DNA of 64,000 nucleotides, taken from NCBI GenBank assembly GCA_017644325.1, contig JAEPLS010000001.1:930001-994000 (forward strand), written 5' to 3'. Below, one piece after another: positions 9,117 to 19,975 of this stretch (its first letter is position 1; each line of letters starts with the position of its first letter). Under the pieces are notes generated by a model, which saw only the letters and a program-made list of their open reading frames with translations, was not told the DNA's origin and ran no database searches. Both the position numbers and the translations under genes were made by a program. This DNA comes from Prochlorococcus marinus CUG1438. Its GTDB lineage: Bacteria; Cyanobacteriota; Cyanobacteriia; PCC-6307; Cyanobiaceae.

Positions 9117-10538
9117 TTGAACATGACTCTACCTGAAATCATTCAATTCGTAATTGACCTTCTAGCCGTACTTTTGCTGGCTTTGGGAATAAAAGGATTG
9201 TCAAAAGTAAAATCAGCAAGGGATGCCAATAGATTAGCTGCATTTGCAATGTCGCTATCAGTAGTTGGATTACTTTCTTATTATTTGGGAACATCTGGAA
9301 TTGCTATTCAGTCTTGGATTTGGATAATAATCGGATCAATCACAGGAAGTTTATTCGGAGCAATACTTGCAAAAAAAGTACCTATGACCTCTATGCCTGA
9401 AACAGTTGCATTGTTCAATGGTTGTGGAGGGATGTCATCACTTTTGGTGGCCTTGGGAGTAGCTATTTTCCCTATATCTAGTAGTTCACTTATTAACCAA
9501 GTTTCTATATCTGTTTCAATATTTGTTGGTGCCATAACTTTCACAGGTTCAATTGTGGCAATGGCAAAGCTACAGGGTTGGTTGTCAACCCCAGGATGGA
9601 CGCAGAGCAAAGTTAGACATTTTGTAAATATTGTTTTTGCAGTTGCTTCCTTAATAGCCTTTTTTGATTTGATAAACGGTAATACCAGTTCAATTTGGCT
9701 TTTAGTTATAGTTTCTTCTCTATTAGGTATTGGAGTTACGTTGCCAATTGGTGGAGCTGATATGCCAGTTGTTATTTCTTTATTAAATAGCTATTCAGGG
9801 ATTGCTGCAGCAGCGGCAGGTTTCGTTGTAAATAGTCAGCTTTTGATAATAGCAGGAGCAATGGTTGGAGCGGCAGGTCTAATACTGACTCAAGTAATGT
9901 GCAAGGGTATGAATAGATCATTGGTCTCAGTTCTTTTTGGAGGATCTTTATCTGCTCAAAGTACGGCCTCTTCTGGTTCAGGAGAATATACAAATATAAC
10001 TTCTTGCAGTGTTGAAGAATGTGCATTGACTTTAGAAGCAGCCAACAAGGTAATTATTGTTCCTGGTTATGGTCTGGCAGTAGCTCAAGCTCAACATACT
10101 TTAAGAGAAGTGACAAAGAAACTAGAGCAAAATGGTATTGAAGTTGTTTACGCAATTCATCCTGTAGCAGGGAGGATGCCTGGACATATGAACGTACTTT
10201 TAGCAGAAGCAGATGTTCCTTACGAACAACTTAAAGAGATGGACGTTGTAAATCCTGATTTTCCAGCAACGGATGTTGTTTTAGTTTTAGGAGCAAATGA
10301 TGTGGTTAATCCTCAAGCTAAAAATGATAGCTCTTCTCCTTTATATGGCATGCCAGTTCTTGATGTGCAGGAAGCAAGAACGGTATTTGTAATTAAGCGT
10401 GGTATGAGTGCAGGTTACTCCGGAATAAAAAATGATTTATTTGATCTGCCTAATACCTCAATGGTCTTTGGTGATGCAAAAAAGGTACTGAATGATTTGA
10501 TTGGAGAATTAAAGGATCTTGGAGTTGGGGAGAAATAA
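9117..10538 (+). CDS. pntB: NAD(P) transhydrogenase subunit beta
   Basis: The protein has a hydrophobic N-terminal half with about nine helices, then the NADP(H)-binding domain III with VIIVPGYGLAVAQAQHTLREV and HPVAGRMPGHMNVLLAEA. The length of about 470 residues is normal. A TTG at 9117 and an ATG at 9123 are both possible; the ATG seems more likely. The 3' end overlaps the next gene by 20 bp. Confidence 0.95.
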   Translation: MNMTLPEIIQFVIDLLAVLLLALGIKGLSKVKSARDANRLAAFAMSLSVVGLLSYYLGTSGIAIQSWIWIIIGSITGSLFGAILAKKVPMTSMPETVALFNGCGGMSSLLVALGVAIFPISSSSLINQVSISVSIFVGAITFTGSIVAMAKLQGWLSTPGWTQSKVRHFVNIVFAVASLIAFFDLINGNTSSIWLLVIVSSLLGIGVTLPIGGADMPVVISLLNSYSGIAAAAAGFVVNSQLLIIAGAMVGAAGLILTQVMCKGMNRSLVSVLFGGSLSAQSTASSGSGEYTNITSCSVEECALTLEAANKVIIVPGYGLAVAQAQHTLREVTKKLEQNGIEVVYAIHPVAGRMPGHMNVLLAEADVPYEQLKEMDVVNPDFPATDVVLVLGANDVVNPQAKNDSSSPLYGMPVLDVQEARTVFVIKRGMSAGYSGIKNDLFDLPNTSMVFGDAKKVLNDLIGELKDLGVGEK

Positions 10539-11604
10539 TAGTATATCTTTTAGTTTTTCAGATTACGTAAAAAATAAGCCATTTCGAGAAGTCTTACCTT
10601 GGATAGGTGGCGACTTACAAACTTTGAGAGATACTTTTATTATTGATTTTGGTAAATCAAAAAAAAATAAAAAAATATTCTTTCCGATTAATAAAATTCT
10701 TTCTAAAAAATTTGAATGTGATTATCTTTTAGGTTTTTTAGAATTACCTGAAAATTTAAAATCACTTAGGGGTTTTGTAATCGTTACACATGGTTTAGGG
10801 GGCTCAACAAAACGGTTTGGTTTAAGAAGAATATCTAGGAAATTAGCTAATAATGGTTTTGGAGTTCTTAAATTAAATCTAAGAGGATCTGGATCAGCGA
10901 GATATTTAGCTAAAGGAAATTATTGTGCTAGATGTTCCAGTGATGTTATTTCAGCAATTAATTATTTTAAAAAATTCATTAATTTAGAGTTTAAAGATCT
11001 CATTAAGATGAATAATCTTCCAATTTACGGAGTTGGATTATCTTTAGGCGGAACAATTCTTTTAAATGCCTGCCTAGATTACGATGAAGACAAAGGAGAA
11101 AAACTTTTAGATGGCCTTGCCTCCGTTAGTACCCCTTTAGATTTATCTTCATGCAGTCTCTGTATTGAAAAACCTAGAAATTCTATCTACCAAAAATGGT
11201 TACTTCACCGCTTAAAAAATCAGTTATGGGAGGGATTTAATGATGAAGGCAAACTCCTTGATAACGAGAAATTAAGAATAAAAATTAGAAATTTAAAAAG
11301 TATAAGAGAATTTGATCAGAAATTTACAGCTCCTAGTTGGGGATTTAATTCTTTAGAGGATTATTATATTAAAGCTTCTCCAATATTTAGAATCAAAAAC
11401 TCAATAAAAAAATTACCTCCAATGCTTTTTATTCATGCCAAGGATGATCCCTGGGTTCCATATAAGGATACTTTGAATTTAAGAAAAGAATCTATTGATA
11501 AATTCACTATTTTTATAACCGAAAAAGGAGGTCATAATGGTTTTCACTCGATTAATGGCTGCTGGTCAGACGAAGTCGTAAAGAACTGGTTAATTAGTAT
11601 CTAG
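10519..11604 (+). CDS. YheT-type alpha/beta hydrolase
   Basis: A 361-residue hydrolase of the YheT/ABHD1-like group. It has VTHGLGGSTKRFG, LKLNLRGSGSA, the nucleophile elbow GVGLSLGGTIL, an acidic residue in IHAKDDPWVP, and a His in EKGGHNGFHS. The start codon is TTG and lies inside the end of pntB, so the genes are probably translationally coupled. Substrate unknown. Confidence 0.82.
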   Translation: MELGRNNSISFSFSDYVKNKPFREVLPWIGGDLQTLRDTFIIDFGKSKKNKKIFFPINKILSKKFECDYLLGFLELPENLKSLRGFVIVTHGLGGSTKRFGLRRISRKLANNGFGVLKLNLRGSGSARYLAKGNYCARCSSDVISAINYFKKFINLEFKDLIKMNNLPIYGVGLSLGGTILLNACLDYDEDKGEKLLDGLASVSTPLDLSSCSLCIEKPRNSIYQKWLLHRLKNQLWEGFNDEGKLLDNEKLRIKIRNLKSIREFDQKFTAPSWGFNSLEDYYIKASPIFRIKNSIKKLPPMLFIHAKDDPWVPYKDTLNLRKESIDKFTIFITEKGGHNGFHSINGCWSDEVVKNWLISI

Positions 11605-11935
11605 GATTATTTAAAAATGGTGTTTTTTTAAAAATCCATTTTTCTATTGGCTTACCGTTAATAATATGTGAGGTAAAAATCTCTGAAATTTTTTCTGGAG
11701 AAACTTTCTCATACCAAATACCATCAGGCCAGACAAGAAGAATTGGGCCGTTCTTACATACTCTTAAACAGTCAGCTTTTGATCTTAATATATGAACGTT
11801 TTTGATAGAGGGATCATTCTCAAATTTTTTTAAAGTCTTTTTCAGACATTCCCATGCTTTTTGACCTTCATTGCCTTTAAAGCATTTCTGTTTTGTGGGT
11901 GTTGCGCATAGTAGAAGATGTTTTTTAATATTCAC
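11594..11935 (-). CDS. Thioredoxin-like [2Fe-2S] ferredoxin
   Basis: A 113-residue protein with cysteines at 10, 18, 30, 56 and 60. The arrangement near the N-terminus plus DCLRVCKNGPILLVWPDG is the cluster-binding pattern of thioredoxin-fold (2Fe-2S) ferredoxins common in cyanobacteria. It starts 2 bp after the dxr stop on the same strand and overlaps the hydrolase gene convergently by 11 bp. Confidence 0.85.
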   Translation of the reverse strand: MNIKKHLLLCATPTKQKCFKGNEGQKAWECLKKTLKKFENDPSIKNVHILRSKADCLRVCKNGPILLVWPDGIWYEKVSPEKISEIFTSHIINGKPIEKWIFKKTPFLNNPRY

Positions 11936-11937
11936 TT

Positions 11938-13167
11938 TTATCCAATACTTACGTATTTTTTCCCTTTTTTAATTTCTTGCTTAACAAAAAGTCTGGCCCA
12001 ATTGTCTACCTCAAGAATATCCTCCAATTCGGGACTCAAATTCAAATTCTTCATATGTGATTCACAAGCTTTACTTATAAATATTGGAATTTCTTGAAAA
12101 GAAATTTTTTCTTTGAGGAATTGTTCAACAGCCATTTCATTAGCAGCATTTAAGACTGCAGGCATAGTCCCAGAAGATTTTCCTGCAGCATAGGCAAGTC
12201 CCATGCATGGATATTTAAACTCGTCTGGCTCTTTAAAAGTTAATTTCCCAATTTCACTTAGGTTTAATCTTTTCCAATTTGTTTTAAATCTTTTAGGCCA
12301 ACTCATCGCATATAAAATAGGTAGCTTCATATCTGGCCAACCTAATTGAGCTAATACTGAAGAATCTTCCATCTCAATCATTGAATGAATAATACTTTGA
12401 GGGTGGATAACTATTTCGATATTTTCGTAAGAGGTCCCGAATAAATAATGAGCTTCTATAACTTCTAATCCTTTATTCATAAGAGTTGCAGAATCTACAG
12501 TTATTTTTTTACCCATATCCCAATTAGGATGTGAAGTCGCATCTTCCACTGTGACATGCTTTAAATCCTCAACGGCCCAATCTCTGAAAGCACCACCAGA
12601 AGCTGTTAAATGTATGGCTTTTAATCCCTTAGGCATCACTCCTGTTGAAAAATCTGCATTTTCATAATTAGGTAATCCTTGTAAACATTGAAAGATAGCA
12701 GAGTGTTCTGAATCAGCAGGTAATAGCCTACTATTATTTTTCTTTAATGCAGGAATAACAATTGGTCCTGCCGCAATTAAAGTTTCTTTGTTAGCAAGTG
12801 CAATATTTTTCCCCGCATTAATTGCTGACATTGTTGGAATTAAGCCTGCACAACCTACTATCCCTGTTACCACAGTATCTGCCTTATCCCATGCTGCAAC
12901 TGCGTTAATCCCCTGCTTTCCACCTAAAACCAAGGGAGCATCATCTAAATCTAAGTTATTAATATTATCTTTTAAATCTTCTATAAGACTTTCATCCTCA
13001 ATTGCAACTACCTCTGGTTTATGTGTTTTAACTTGTTGAGTTAATAAATTAATATTTCTTCCTGCAGAAAGAGCTACGGCTTTAAACTTATCAGGCTGCT
13101 CACTAGCTATTTCGAGAGTTTGAGTCCCTATTGAACCAGTAGAACCAAGCACAGTAATGTATTTCAA
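11938..13167 (-). CDS. dxr: 1-deoxy-D-xylulose 5-phosphate reductoisomerase
   Basis: This 409-residue enzyme makes the committed step of the MEP isoprenoid pathway, turning DXP into MEP with NADPH, and so feeds chlorophyll and carotenoid synthesis. The NADPH-binding motif [14 protein letters not shown] is at the N-terminus. The substrate and metal regions [25 protein letters not shown] and [11 protein letters not shown], and the C-terminal [11 protein letters not shown], are all present. Confidence 0.96.
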   Translation of the reverse strand: MKYITVLGSTGSIGTQTLEIASEQPDKFKAVALSAGRNINLLTQQVKTHKPEVVAIEDESLIEDLKDNINNLDLDDAPLVLGGKQGINAVAAWDKADTVVTGIVGCAGLIPTMSAINAGKNIALANKETLIAAGPIVIPALKKNNSRLLPADSEHSAIFQCLQGLPNYENADFSTGVMPKGLKAIHLTASGGAFRDWAVEDLKHVTVEDATSHPNWDMGKKITVDSATLMNKGLEVIEAHYLFGTSYENIEIVIHPQSIIHSMIEMEDSSVLAQLGWPDMKLPILYAMSWPKRFKTNWKRLNLSEIGKLTFKEPDEFKYPCMGLAYAAGKSSGTMPAVLNAANEMAVEQFLKEKISFQEIPIFISKACESHMKNLNLSPELEDILEVDNWARLFVKQEIKKGKKYVSIG

Positions 13168-13249
13168 TTTTCTCTGATATTTCTAATATCTTCCCATTTA
13201 AAGGTGTATTTAAAAAACAAAAATTTCAAATTGGTTTTTTTCTTAAAAT

Positions 13250-14719
13250 TTAGACCCTTATCCATGTTGTTATTTCCTTTGATTGATCAATAAGTTCAAT
13301 ACCTTTTTCTTTTAACAAATTTCTTATTTCATCGGCCTTCGCATAATTCTTTTCCATTTTTGCTTTCAATCTTTCATCAATAAGAGATGATATTTCTTCT
13401 TCTGTTATTTTATTTTCTTTTACTAAAACTTCTTTTTTAAGACCAAGTACCTCAGTCAACTTTGCAAGAGCTTTAAAATTTTCAAGTAGAAAGAATTTTT
13501 GATTTAGGTCTACTTTAAAACCTTCAACCCTTTGAAATTGGTTTAAAAAGTTTTTTATTGGTTTCGCTAAATCGTAAATAACTGCAATAGCACCTGCTGT
13601 ATTGAGGTCATTCCCCAGAGCCTCAGAAAATTTAAGCGTTTTTTGAGATAATTCAAAACTTATTTTCTCTTTATATTCTTCTTCGATAAATTCATCTTTA
13701 TCAATAGATCTAAAAACACCTTTTGTAAGATCCATAAAAGAAAGGGCTACATTAATATTTTTCCAAGCTTCTGAAGCACTCCTTAAAGCTTCTTCAGTAA
13801 AATCAAGTGGTTTTCTATAATTCACGGTCATAACAAAATATCTCAAAGTCATAGGGCTTATACCTGACTTAATTAGCTCTCTGATAGTTTTGAAATTTTT
13901 AAGGGATTTACTCATCTTTTGTCCATTTACATTGACCATCCCATTGTGTAACCAATAGTTCGCTAGCTTTTTGCCATTGGCTGCTTCTGATTGGGCGATT
14001 TCATTCTCATGATGTGGAAAAATCAAATCAGAACCACCTAAATGGATATCGATAGTATCTCCTAATTCATTTTTAACCATTGCCGAACATTCAATATGCC
14101 ATCCTGGCCTACCTTTACCCCATGGCGAATCAAAAAATGGTTCATCATCTTTGGCTTTTTTCCATAGCGCAAAGTCTTGCGGATTAAGTTTTTTACTATT
14201 TTCCTCATTAACCATTCTTCCTTGCTGATTGATATTTTGTTCTTGTAAATTTTGATTACTTAGCTTTCCATAATTTTTATTTTTGAAAACAGAATAATAA
14301 ACGTCTCCATCCCTAGAGTATGCATAACCCTTGTCCTCAAGGATTGTTATGAAGGAACAGATATTGCATATATGATTCGTTGCTCTTGGCATGCTGTCCG
14401 GACGCATTATCCCTAAAGAATCCATATCTTTGTGAAATTCAATGATATTCTTTTCAGATACTTCCTTCATTGAACTGCTTTCTTCTTTCGCTCTTTTTAA
14501 GATCTTGTCATCAATATCTGTAAAATTTTGAACATACTTCACTTTGAAATCACTGTAAATTAAAAATCTTCTCAATACATCCCAAGCGATATAACTTCTG
14601 GCATGACCAAGATGACATAAATCATAAACAGTTACCCCACAACAATAAATTTTTACTACATCATCAATAGGCTTAAAAACCTCAACTTTTTTGCTTAAAG
14701 TATTAAAAAGTTTGATCAT
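13250..14719 (-). CDS. cysS: Cysteinyl-tRNA synthetase
   Basis: A 489-residue class I synthetase that charges tRNA-Cys. The HIGH-type motif CHLGHA lies near residue 36 after the zinc ligand in YCCGVTVYD, further zinc ligands are in WHIECSAM and HHENEIAQSE, and the KMSKS loop is GQKMSKSLKNF. The C-terminal DALR-like helical region is present. Length is normal. Confidence 0.96.
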   Translation of the reverse strand: MIKLFNTLSKKVEVFKPIDDVVKIYCCGVTVYDLCHLGHARSYIAWDVLRRFLIYSDFKVKYVQNFTDIDDKILKRAKEESSSMKEVSEKNIIEFHKDMDSLGIMRPDSMPRATNHICNICSFITILEDKGYAYSRDGDVYYSVFKNKNYGKLSNQNLQEQNINQQGRMVNEENSKKLNPQDFALWKKAKDDEPFFDSPWGKGRPGWHIECSAMVKNELGDTIDIHLGGSDLIFPHHENEIAQSEAANGKKLANYWLHNGMVNVNGQKMSKSLKNFKTIRELIKSGISPMTLRYFVMTVNYRKPLDFTEEALRSASEAWKNINVALSFMDLTKGVFRSIDKDEFIEEEYKEKISFELSQKTLKFSEALGNDLNTAGAIAVIYDLAKPIKNFLNQFQRVEGFKVDLNQKFFLLENFKALAKLTEVLGLKKEVLVKENKITEEEISSLIDERLKAKMEKNYAKADEIRNLLKEKGIELIDQSKEITTWIRV

Positions 14720-14743
14720 CTTAAAATAAGTATTTCATAAGGT

Positions 14744-17674
14744 TTATTTTGTCTCCATCCAATTGTCTCCAATTCCAACATCAACTAAAAGAGGCACATT
14801 TAATTTTACACAATCTTCCATAGTCTTCTTAACTAATTTCGTCGTAATTTCCAAAGAATCTGGTTCAACTTCAAACAATAATTCATCATGTACTTGTAAA
14901 AGCATTTTTGCTGGAACATTCATTTCTATGAATTTTTTATTTAGTTGAACCATTGCAATTTTAATAATATCTGCACTTGAACCCTGAATTGGGGCATTGG
15001 CTGCGGCTCTTAGTGACTGTGCTTCCATGCCAGCTCTTCTTGCGGCTTGCAAGTCAATTTCGTAAGGATCTTTTCCTAGTAATCTTCCAAGTCCATTTTT
15101 ATCAAACTTAAATTCTCTCTTTCTACCAAAAATTGTTTTTACATAACCTTTTGATAAGGCAAGCCTTTCTTGAAGTTCAAGAAATTTGAAAATTTTTGAA
15201 TATCTTTCTTTGTATTTTATTAGGAATTCTTTTGCTTCTGGAGTACTTACTCCTGTAGAACGTGCAAACTTTTTTATCCCCATACCATAGATAACTCCGA
15301 AATTTATAGTTTTCCCAACTCTCCTCTCATCAGAAGAAATTTCTTCTTTCTCAAAAATTAATCTTGCAGTCAAAGAATGAATGTCATCATTTTTATGAAA
15401 TGCATTTATTAGTATTTCTTCATCCGCTAAGTGAGCGAGTATTCTTAATTCGATCTGAGAATAATCAGCTGATAAAAGTTTCCAATTTTTTTCAGGCAAG
15501 AATGCTTTTCTGATTCTCCTACTAAATTCAGTCCTAACAGGGATATTTTGAAGATTAGGATTGCTACTACTTAGTCTCCCAGTCGCTGTAGCAGCTTGAT
15601 TAAAGTTTGTATGAACTCTCCCTGTTTTTTCGTTAATAAGATTTGGGAGAGCATCAATATAGGTGCTAAGTAATTTGCTAAGAGTTCTATGTTTTATTAA
15701 ATGTTGGACTATTTCATGTTCGTCGACTAATCTTTCCAGAACTACTGCATCCGTGCTCCATCCTGTTTTTGTTTTCCTTGATTTTTTCTTGTCCAAATTT
15801 AATTTTTCAAACAAGATCTCACCAAGTTGTTTTGGTGAAGATAGATTGAAACTTTCCTCTGCTAACTCATAAACTTTACTTTCAATATCTTCTAAGGTGC
15901 TTTTTAATTCTTTGGAGAGTTTATCCAAATAAGGGATGTCGATAGTTATGCCATTCATTTCCATTTGTGACAATACCGGCTCTAAAGGTAGCTCGATTTC
16001 TTCGAACAATTTGATTAATTCATCTTTTTCCTTTGAAAAACTTTCTTTAAAAATTTTGACAATCTTAAAAGTTAGAAAAACATCATAACCGCAGTAAATA
16101 CTTGCTTCATCAATATCAACAAATGAAAAGTCTTTATTTTTTCCAACTGTCTCCTTAAATGAAGGAGGCTTAAATCCAAATAATCTAAAACTAATTTCAC
16201 TTAACCCATGTTTCTCCTGATTATTAAGAAGGTAGTCTGCTAACAAGGTGTCAAAGGTTACTCCTTTAAGATCAAGTCCATGATTAAAAAATATTTGCCT
16301 ATCAAATTTAGAATTTTGAAGTGCCTTTTCTTTTTTTGGATCTTCTATCCAATTTCTTAGCTTTGAGAAAACATCTTCAATTGATAATTGATTGGGGGTC
16401 TCCTTTTTTGTTTGATGACCAAGAGGTATATAAAATAAATCATCATTTTCTTCTCCAAGACATAACCCTATCCCAACAAGTTCCGCATCGATTGGATTTA
16501 AACTATTGGTCTCTGTATCTAAAGAAACTATTTGATTAGTCTTATCTAATCTTTGAATTAATTTATCAAGTAATTCGAAATCATTTACAACAGTTACGTT
16601 GACTTTAGGGATTTTATTTTCACTATTTTCTAATTCATTATTGCCTGCGACTTTTGGTGCCTTCTCCTCCTCTTTAGCTACATTATTTTTGTCAAAACCA
16701 CCTTTGCTGAAAGTTGAATTGAAAATATCAATTTGTCTAAGTAGTGTTGATAGTTCTAATTTTTTCAGTGACTCTGAAAGTAGTTCTTTATTTATATTTT
16801 TTAATTCATAACCGTTACTTAAAATTAAAGGCACCTCAGTATTTATTTTTGCTAAATCTCTGGAAAGAAAAGCATTATGTTTATCGTTTCTGAGCTTTTC
16901 AATAACTGAACCTTTGATGAATCCTTTATATTTCTTATCGTTGTTCTGCTGAATCTTGTCCAAAGCCTGATAGATTCCATCAAGCGTATCGTTCTCTTTT
17001 AGTAGATTAATTGCAGTTTTTGGTCCTACTCCTTTAATACCTGGAATATTATCAGAACTATCACCAGTTAGGGCTTTGAGATCAACTACTCTTTCTGGCG
17101 CAACACCTAATTTTTCTTTTACTCCATTTTCATTCATAAGAGTTGGATTTCCACTTTTCGCATATGGACCACCACCCATATAAAGTACATAAATGTCTTT
17201 TTGATCATCTACTAATTGAAATAAGTCCCTATCTCCAGAAAGAATATTCACGCACCATCCTTTAGAAGAAGCATCATTTGCGATTGTGCCTAGGAGATCA
17301 TCTGCTTCGTATCCTGGAGATTTAAAAATTGGTAAATTAAGGCTTTCTTCTAAAATGATTTCTAGTTGTTCAATATCCTGAAAAAAAACATCTGGTGCTA
17401 CATCTCTATTGGCCTTATAATTTGGATCTAATTCATGTCTGAAAGTAGGTTTTTCGGTATCAAAAGTAATACAAACACCCTCCGGACTAATATTTTTGCA
17501 ATTATCAAGAAGGCTTTTTAGAAATCCATAAGTCACACTTGTTGGGAATCCCTCTTTGGTTGTTAAACCTCCATCAATCCCTTTGCTAAATGCATAGAAG
17601 CTTCTAAAAGCAAGTGAATGGCCATCGACTAAAAGTAAAATTGGTTTTTTAGAGTTTTCAGATTTTAAACTCAT
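14744..17674 (-). CDS. polA: DNA polymerase I
   Basis: A 976-residue PolA with all three domains. The N-terminal 5'-3' exonuclease is recognisable from LLLVDGHSLAFRSFYAF and GDSSDNIPGIKGVGPKTA. The 3'-5' proofreading domain keeps its acidic residues (SLDTETNSLNP, NSKFDRQIF, YCGYD). The polymerase domain has DYSQIELRILAHLADE and QVHDELLFEVE. It functions in replication and repair. Its ATG overlaps the stop of the upstream HlyD-family gene by 4 bp. Confidence 0.97.
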   Translation of the reverse strand: MSLKSENSKKPILLLVDGHSLAFRSFYAFSKGIDGGLTTKEGFPTSVTYGFLKSLLDNCKNISPEGVCITFDTEKPTFRHELDPNYKANRDVAPDVFFQDIEQLEIILEESLNLPIFKSPGYEADDLLGTIANDASSKGWCVNILSGDRDLFQLVDDQKDIYVLYMGGGPYAKSGNPTLMNENGVKEKLGVAPERVVDLKALTGDSSDNIPGIKGVGPKTAINLLKENDTLDGIYQALDKIQQNNDKKYKGFIKGSVIEKLRNDKHNAFLSRDLAKINTEVPLILSNGYELKNINKELLSESLKKLELSTLLRQIDIFNSTFSKGGFDKNNVAKEEEKAPKVAGNNELENSENKIPKVNVTVVNDFELLDKLIQRLDKTNQIVSLDTETNSLNPIDAELVGIGLCLGEENDDLFYIPLGHQTKKETPNQLSIEDVFSKLRNWIEDPKKEKALQNSKFDRQIFFNHGLDLKGVTFDTLLADYLLNNQEKHGLSEISFRLFGFKPPSFKETVGKNKDFSFVDIDEASIYCGYDVFLTFKIVKIFKESFSKEKDELIKLFEEIELPLEPVLSQMEMNGITIDIPYLDKLSKELKSTLEDIESKVYELAEESFNLSSPKQLGEILFEKLNLDKKKSRKTKTGWSTDAVVLERLVDEHEIVQHLIKHRTLSKLLSTYIDALPNLINEKTGRVHTNFNQAATATGRLSSSNPNLQNIPVRTEFSRRIRKAFLPEKNWKLLSADYSQIELRILAHLADEEILINAFHKNDDIHSLTARLIFEKEEISSDERRVGKTINFGVIYGMGIKKFARSTGVSTPEAKEFLIKYKERYSKIFKFLELQERLALSKGYVKTIFGRKREFKFDKNGLGRLLGKDPYEIDLQAARRAGMEAQSLRAAANAPIQGSSADIIKIAMVQLNKKFIEMNVPAKMLLQVHDELLFEVEPDSLEITTKLVKKTMEDCVKLNVPLLVDVGIGDNWMETK

Positions 17675-18732
17675 TTTCTCTTCTTAGCCCAAGGTGGAAT
17701 ATCAATAAAGATTTGCTCTCCAGGTTCTAATCCATCAATTACTGAAGTTTTATTTCCGCTACTAATACCAATTTCAATTTTTTCAAATTTGGGAGAATTG
17801 TTTTTATCAACTTTCAAAATTCCCTTTTCACCTTTTTCTGTGACAATTGAAACTGTTGGAACTAAGATTTTTTCTTCTTTACCTTCGACTCTAAATTCAA
17901 GATCTGCAGTCATTCCAATTTTAATTTCTTCAGAAATATCTTGAAAATTTAATGTTACTTCGAATGAGGTTACATTATTATCTTTTACAGCTCTTGTAGC
18001 TATTTTTTTAACTATGGCACTATATTTTTTTGAGGGATAAGCTTCTATTCTTACTAAGGCTTCTTGACCTGTTTTTATTCTGCCAATATCACTCTCAGGA
18101 ACTTTAGCAACAATTTCTAAACCCTCTGATAGTTCAAAAATAAAGTTCTTGGTTTTAGGGTCTGAACTTAAGTTTGTAGTTGGTGTGACATATGATCCTA
18201 TCTCAGCATATTTTGCAGTTATCTTTCCTCCATAAGGAGCTTTAATTAGATAGAAACTTTTTTCAGCTTTTGCATCATTTAGTTTGGCGCTACTAATGTT
18301 GTAGTTATTTTTATAACTTTCATAGTCTTCTTTACTTACTGCACCCTCTTGATATAAATATTCCCTTCTTAAAAATTCAGATTTTTGTTTTTCTGCGTTT
18401 AATTCAAGTTCTTCAATTTTATAGATAAATTCTTCATCATCAAGAGAAGCTAAAACCTGATCTTTTTTTACAAGATCGCCCTCATCTACTTTGATTTCTT
18501 TTATTACGCCTTGCATCCGAGGCCCAATATTGCTTGTCCTTATTGCTTTTACTTCACCACTAGTATTAATTGAATCTGAGAGGATTCCTTTTTCCACTTG
18601 AACTACAAAATCAGAAATATCTTTTGACTTATTTTTCTTGAAGGAATTGGTTATAAAAACGATAAATATAGCTAGAGAAAGCAATATAATTCCACTTCTT
18701 AAATTTATATTTTTTTTTATTAAATCAAACAT
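17671..18732 (-). CDS. HlyD/DevB-type efflux periplasmic adaptor
   Basis: A 353-residue membrane-fusion protein. One N-terminal helix (residues 14-30) anchors it. A biotinyl-lipoyl half-motif (MQGVIKEIKVDEGDLVKKDQVLASLDDEEF) is followed by a short coiled coil and a returning lipoyl half (YLIKAPYGGKITAKYAEIGSYV), then a beta-barrel. Such proteins link inner-membrane ABC or RND pumps to the outer membrane. No partner pump is adjacent. It precedes polA with a 4-bp overlap. Confidence 0.88.
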   Translation of the reverse strand: MFDLIKKNINLRSGIILLSLAIFIVFITNSFKKNKSKDISDFVVQVEKGILSDSINTSGEVKAIRTSNIGPRMQGVIKEIKVDEGDLVKKDQVLASLDDEEFIYKIEELELNAEKQKSEFLRREYLYQEGAVSKEDYESYKNNYNISSAKLNDAKAEKSFYLIKAPYGGKITAKYAEIGSYVTPTTNLSSDPKTKNFIFELSEGLEIVAKVPESDIGRIKTGQEALVRIEAYPSKKYSAIVKKIATRAVKDNNVTSFEVTLNFQDISEEIKIGMTADLEFRVEGKEEKILVPTVSIVTEKGEKGILKVDKNNSPKFEKIEIGISSGNKTSVIDGLEPGEQIFIDIPPWAKKRK

Positions 18733-18875
18733 TTCTTTTTAAAGCAGAGGTAGAGAATATTTAGGAACTAAATAAATAATCAAGACGATTATAATTAACT
18801 TATCCAAGATTGGTTAAGTAAATACTATATTACTAGAAGATGTTTTCTTTATAATTTTTCCATAAGTTTTTTCAA

Positions 18876-19967
18876 ATGTTAAAAGCAGGTATTATTGGAT
18901 TACCAAATGTTGGAAAATCAACTCTATTTAATGCACTTGTAGAAAATGCTAAGGCTCAAGCGGCTAATTTCCCCTTTTGTACTATAGAACCTAATAAAGG
19001 CATAGTTTCAGTCCCAGATCAAAGGTTGAGAGAGTTAGGTAAGTTAAGTTCTAGCCAAGATATTATCCCAACAAAAATTGAATTTGTAGACATCGCAGGA
19101 CTAGTAAAAGGAGCTAGTAAAGGAGAAGGTTTGGGAAATAAATTTTTATCAAATATTAGGGAGGTTGATGCAATAGTTCATGTTGTAAGGTGCTTTGAAG
19201 ATAGTGATGTAATTCATGTTTCTGGAAAGGTCGATCCCTTGGATGACATTGAGATAATTAATCTGGAATTGAATTTAGCTGATTTATCTCAACTCCAAAA
19301 AAGAAGAGAAAGAATTAAAAAACAGGTTAGAACCAGTAAAGAGGCGGCAAAAGAAGACACCTTATTAGAAAAAATTGAAGAAGAGCTAGAGAAAGGCCTT
19401 TCAGTTAGATCAATATCTTTGAGTGAAGAAGAAAATTTAATAATTAAGCAACTAGGCTTCCTTACTGCTAAACCAATTATCTACGCAACGAATTTAAATG
19501 AAAATGATTTAGCTGAAGGTAATGCTTTCTCATCAAAAGTTCAGAGTTTTGCGAGCAATGAAAATACAGAATGTATAAAAATATCAGCGCAAGTCGAATC
19601 TGAATTAATAGAGTTAGAACCAGAAGACAAAAAAGACTATCTTATGGGTTTAGGAGTAGAGGAAGGGGGATTAAGTTCTTTAATTAGATCAACATATAAA
19701 TTATTGGGATTGAAAACTTATTTCACTACGGGAGAAAAGGAGACAAAAGCATGGACTATAAAAGATGGGATGACTGCGCCACAGGCAGCAGGAGTAATTC
19801 ATACTGATTTTGAAAAAGGATTTATAAGAGCTCAGACTATTTCATATCAAAATTTAATTGATTCAGGTTCAATTGCCAATGCAAAAACTAAAGGTCTTTT
19901 AAGAAGTGAAGGGAAGGAATATATTGTTAACGAAGGAGATGTAATGGAGTTTTTATTTAATGTTTAA
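18876..19967 (+). CDS. ychF: Ribosome-binding ATPase/GTPase YchF
   Basis: A 363-residue OBG-family P-loop protein, with G1 GLPNVGKSTLFNAL, switch and G3 FVDIAGLVKGASKGEGLGNKFL, an atypical NxxE-type base-recognition region (ATNLNEND) and a C-terminal TGS domain (YFTTGEKETKAWTIKDGMTAPQAAG). YchF hydrolyses ATP and associates with ribosomes. Confidence 0.95.
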   Translation: MLKAGIIGLPNVGKSTLFNALVENAKAQAANFPFCTIEPNKGIVSVPDQRLRELGKLSSSQDIIPTKIEFVDIAGLVKGASKGEGLGNKFLSNIREVDAIVHVVRCFEDSDVIHVSGKVDPLDDIEIINLELNLADLSQLQKRRERIKKQVRTSKEAAKEDTLLEKIEEELEKGLSVRSISLSEEENLIIKQLGFLTAKPIIYATNLNENDLAEGNAFSSKVQSFASNENTECIKISAQVESELIELEPEDKKDYLMGLGVEEGGLSSLIRSTYKLLGLKTYFTTGEKETKAWTIKDGMTAPQAAGVIHTDFEKGFIRAQTISYQNLIDSGSIANAKTKGLLRSEGKEYIVNEGDVMEFLFNV

Positions 19968-19975
19968 TAAGTCTC

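Noticed and set aside
9308-9610. Antisense protein in pntB
   Set aside because: Shadow of a strongly conserved coding region, with no family match.
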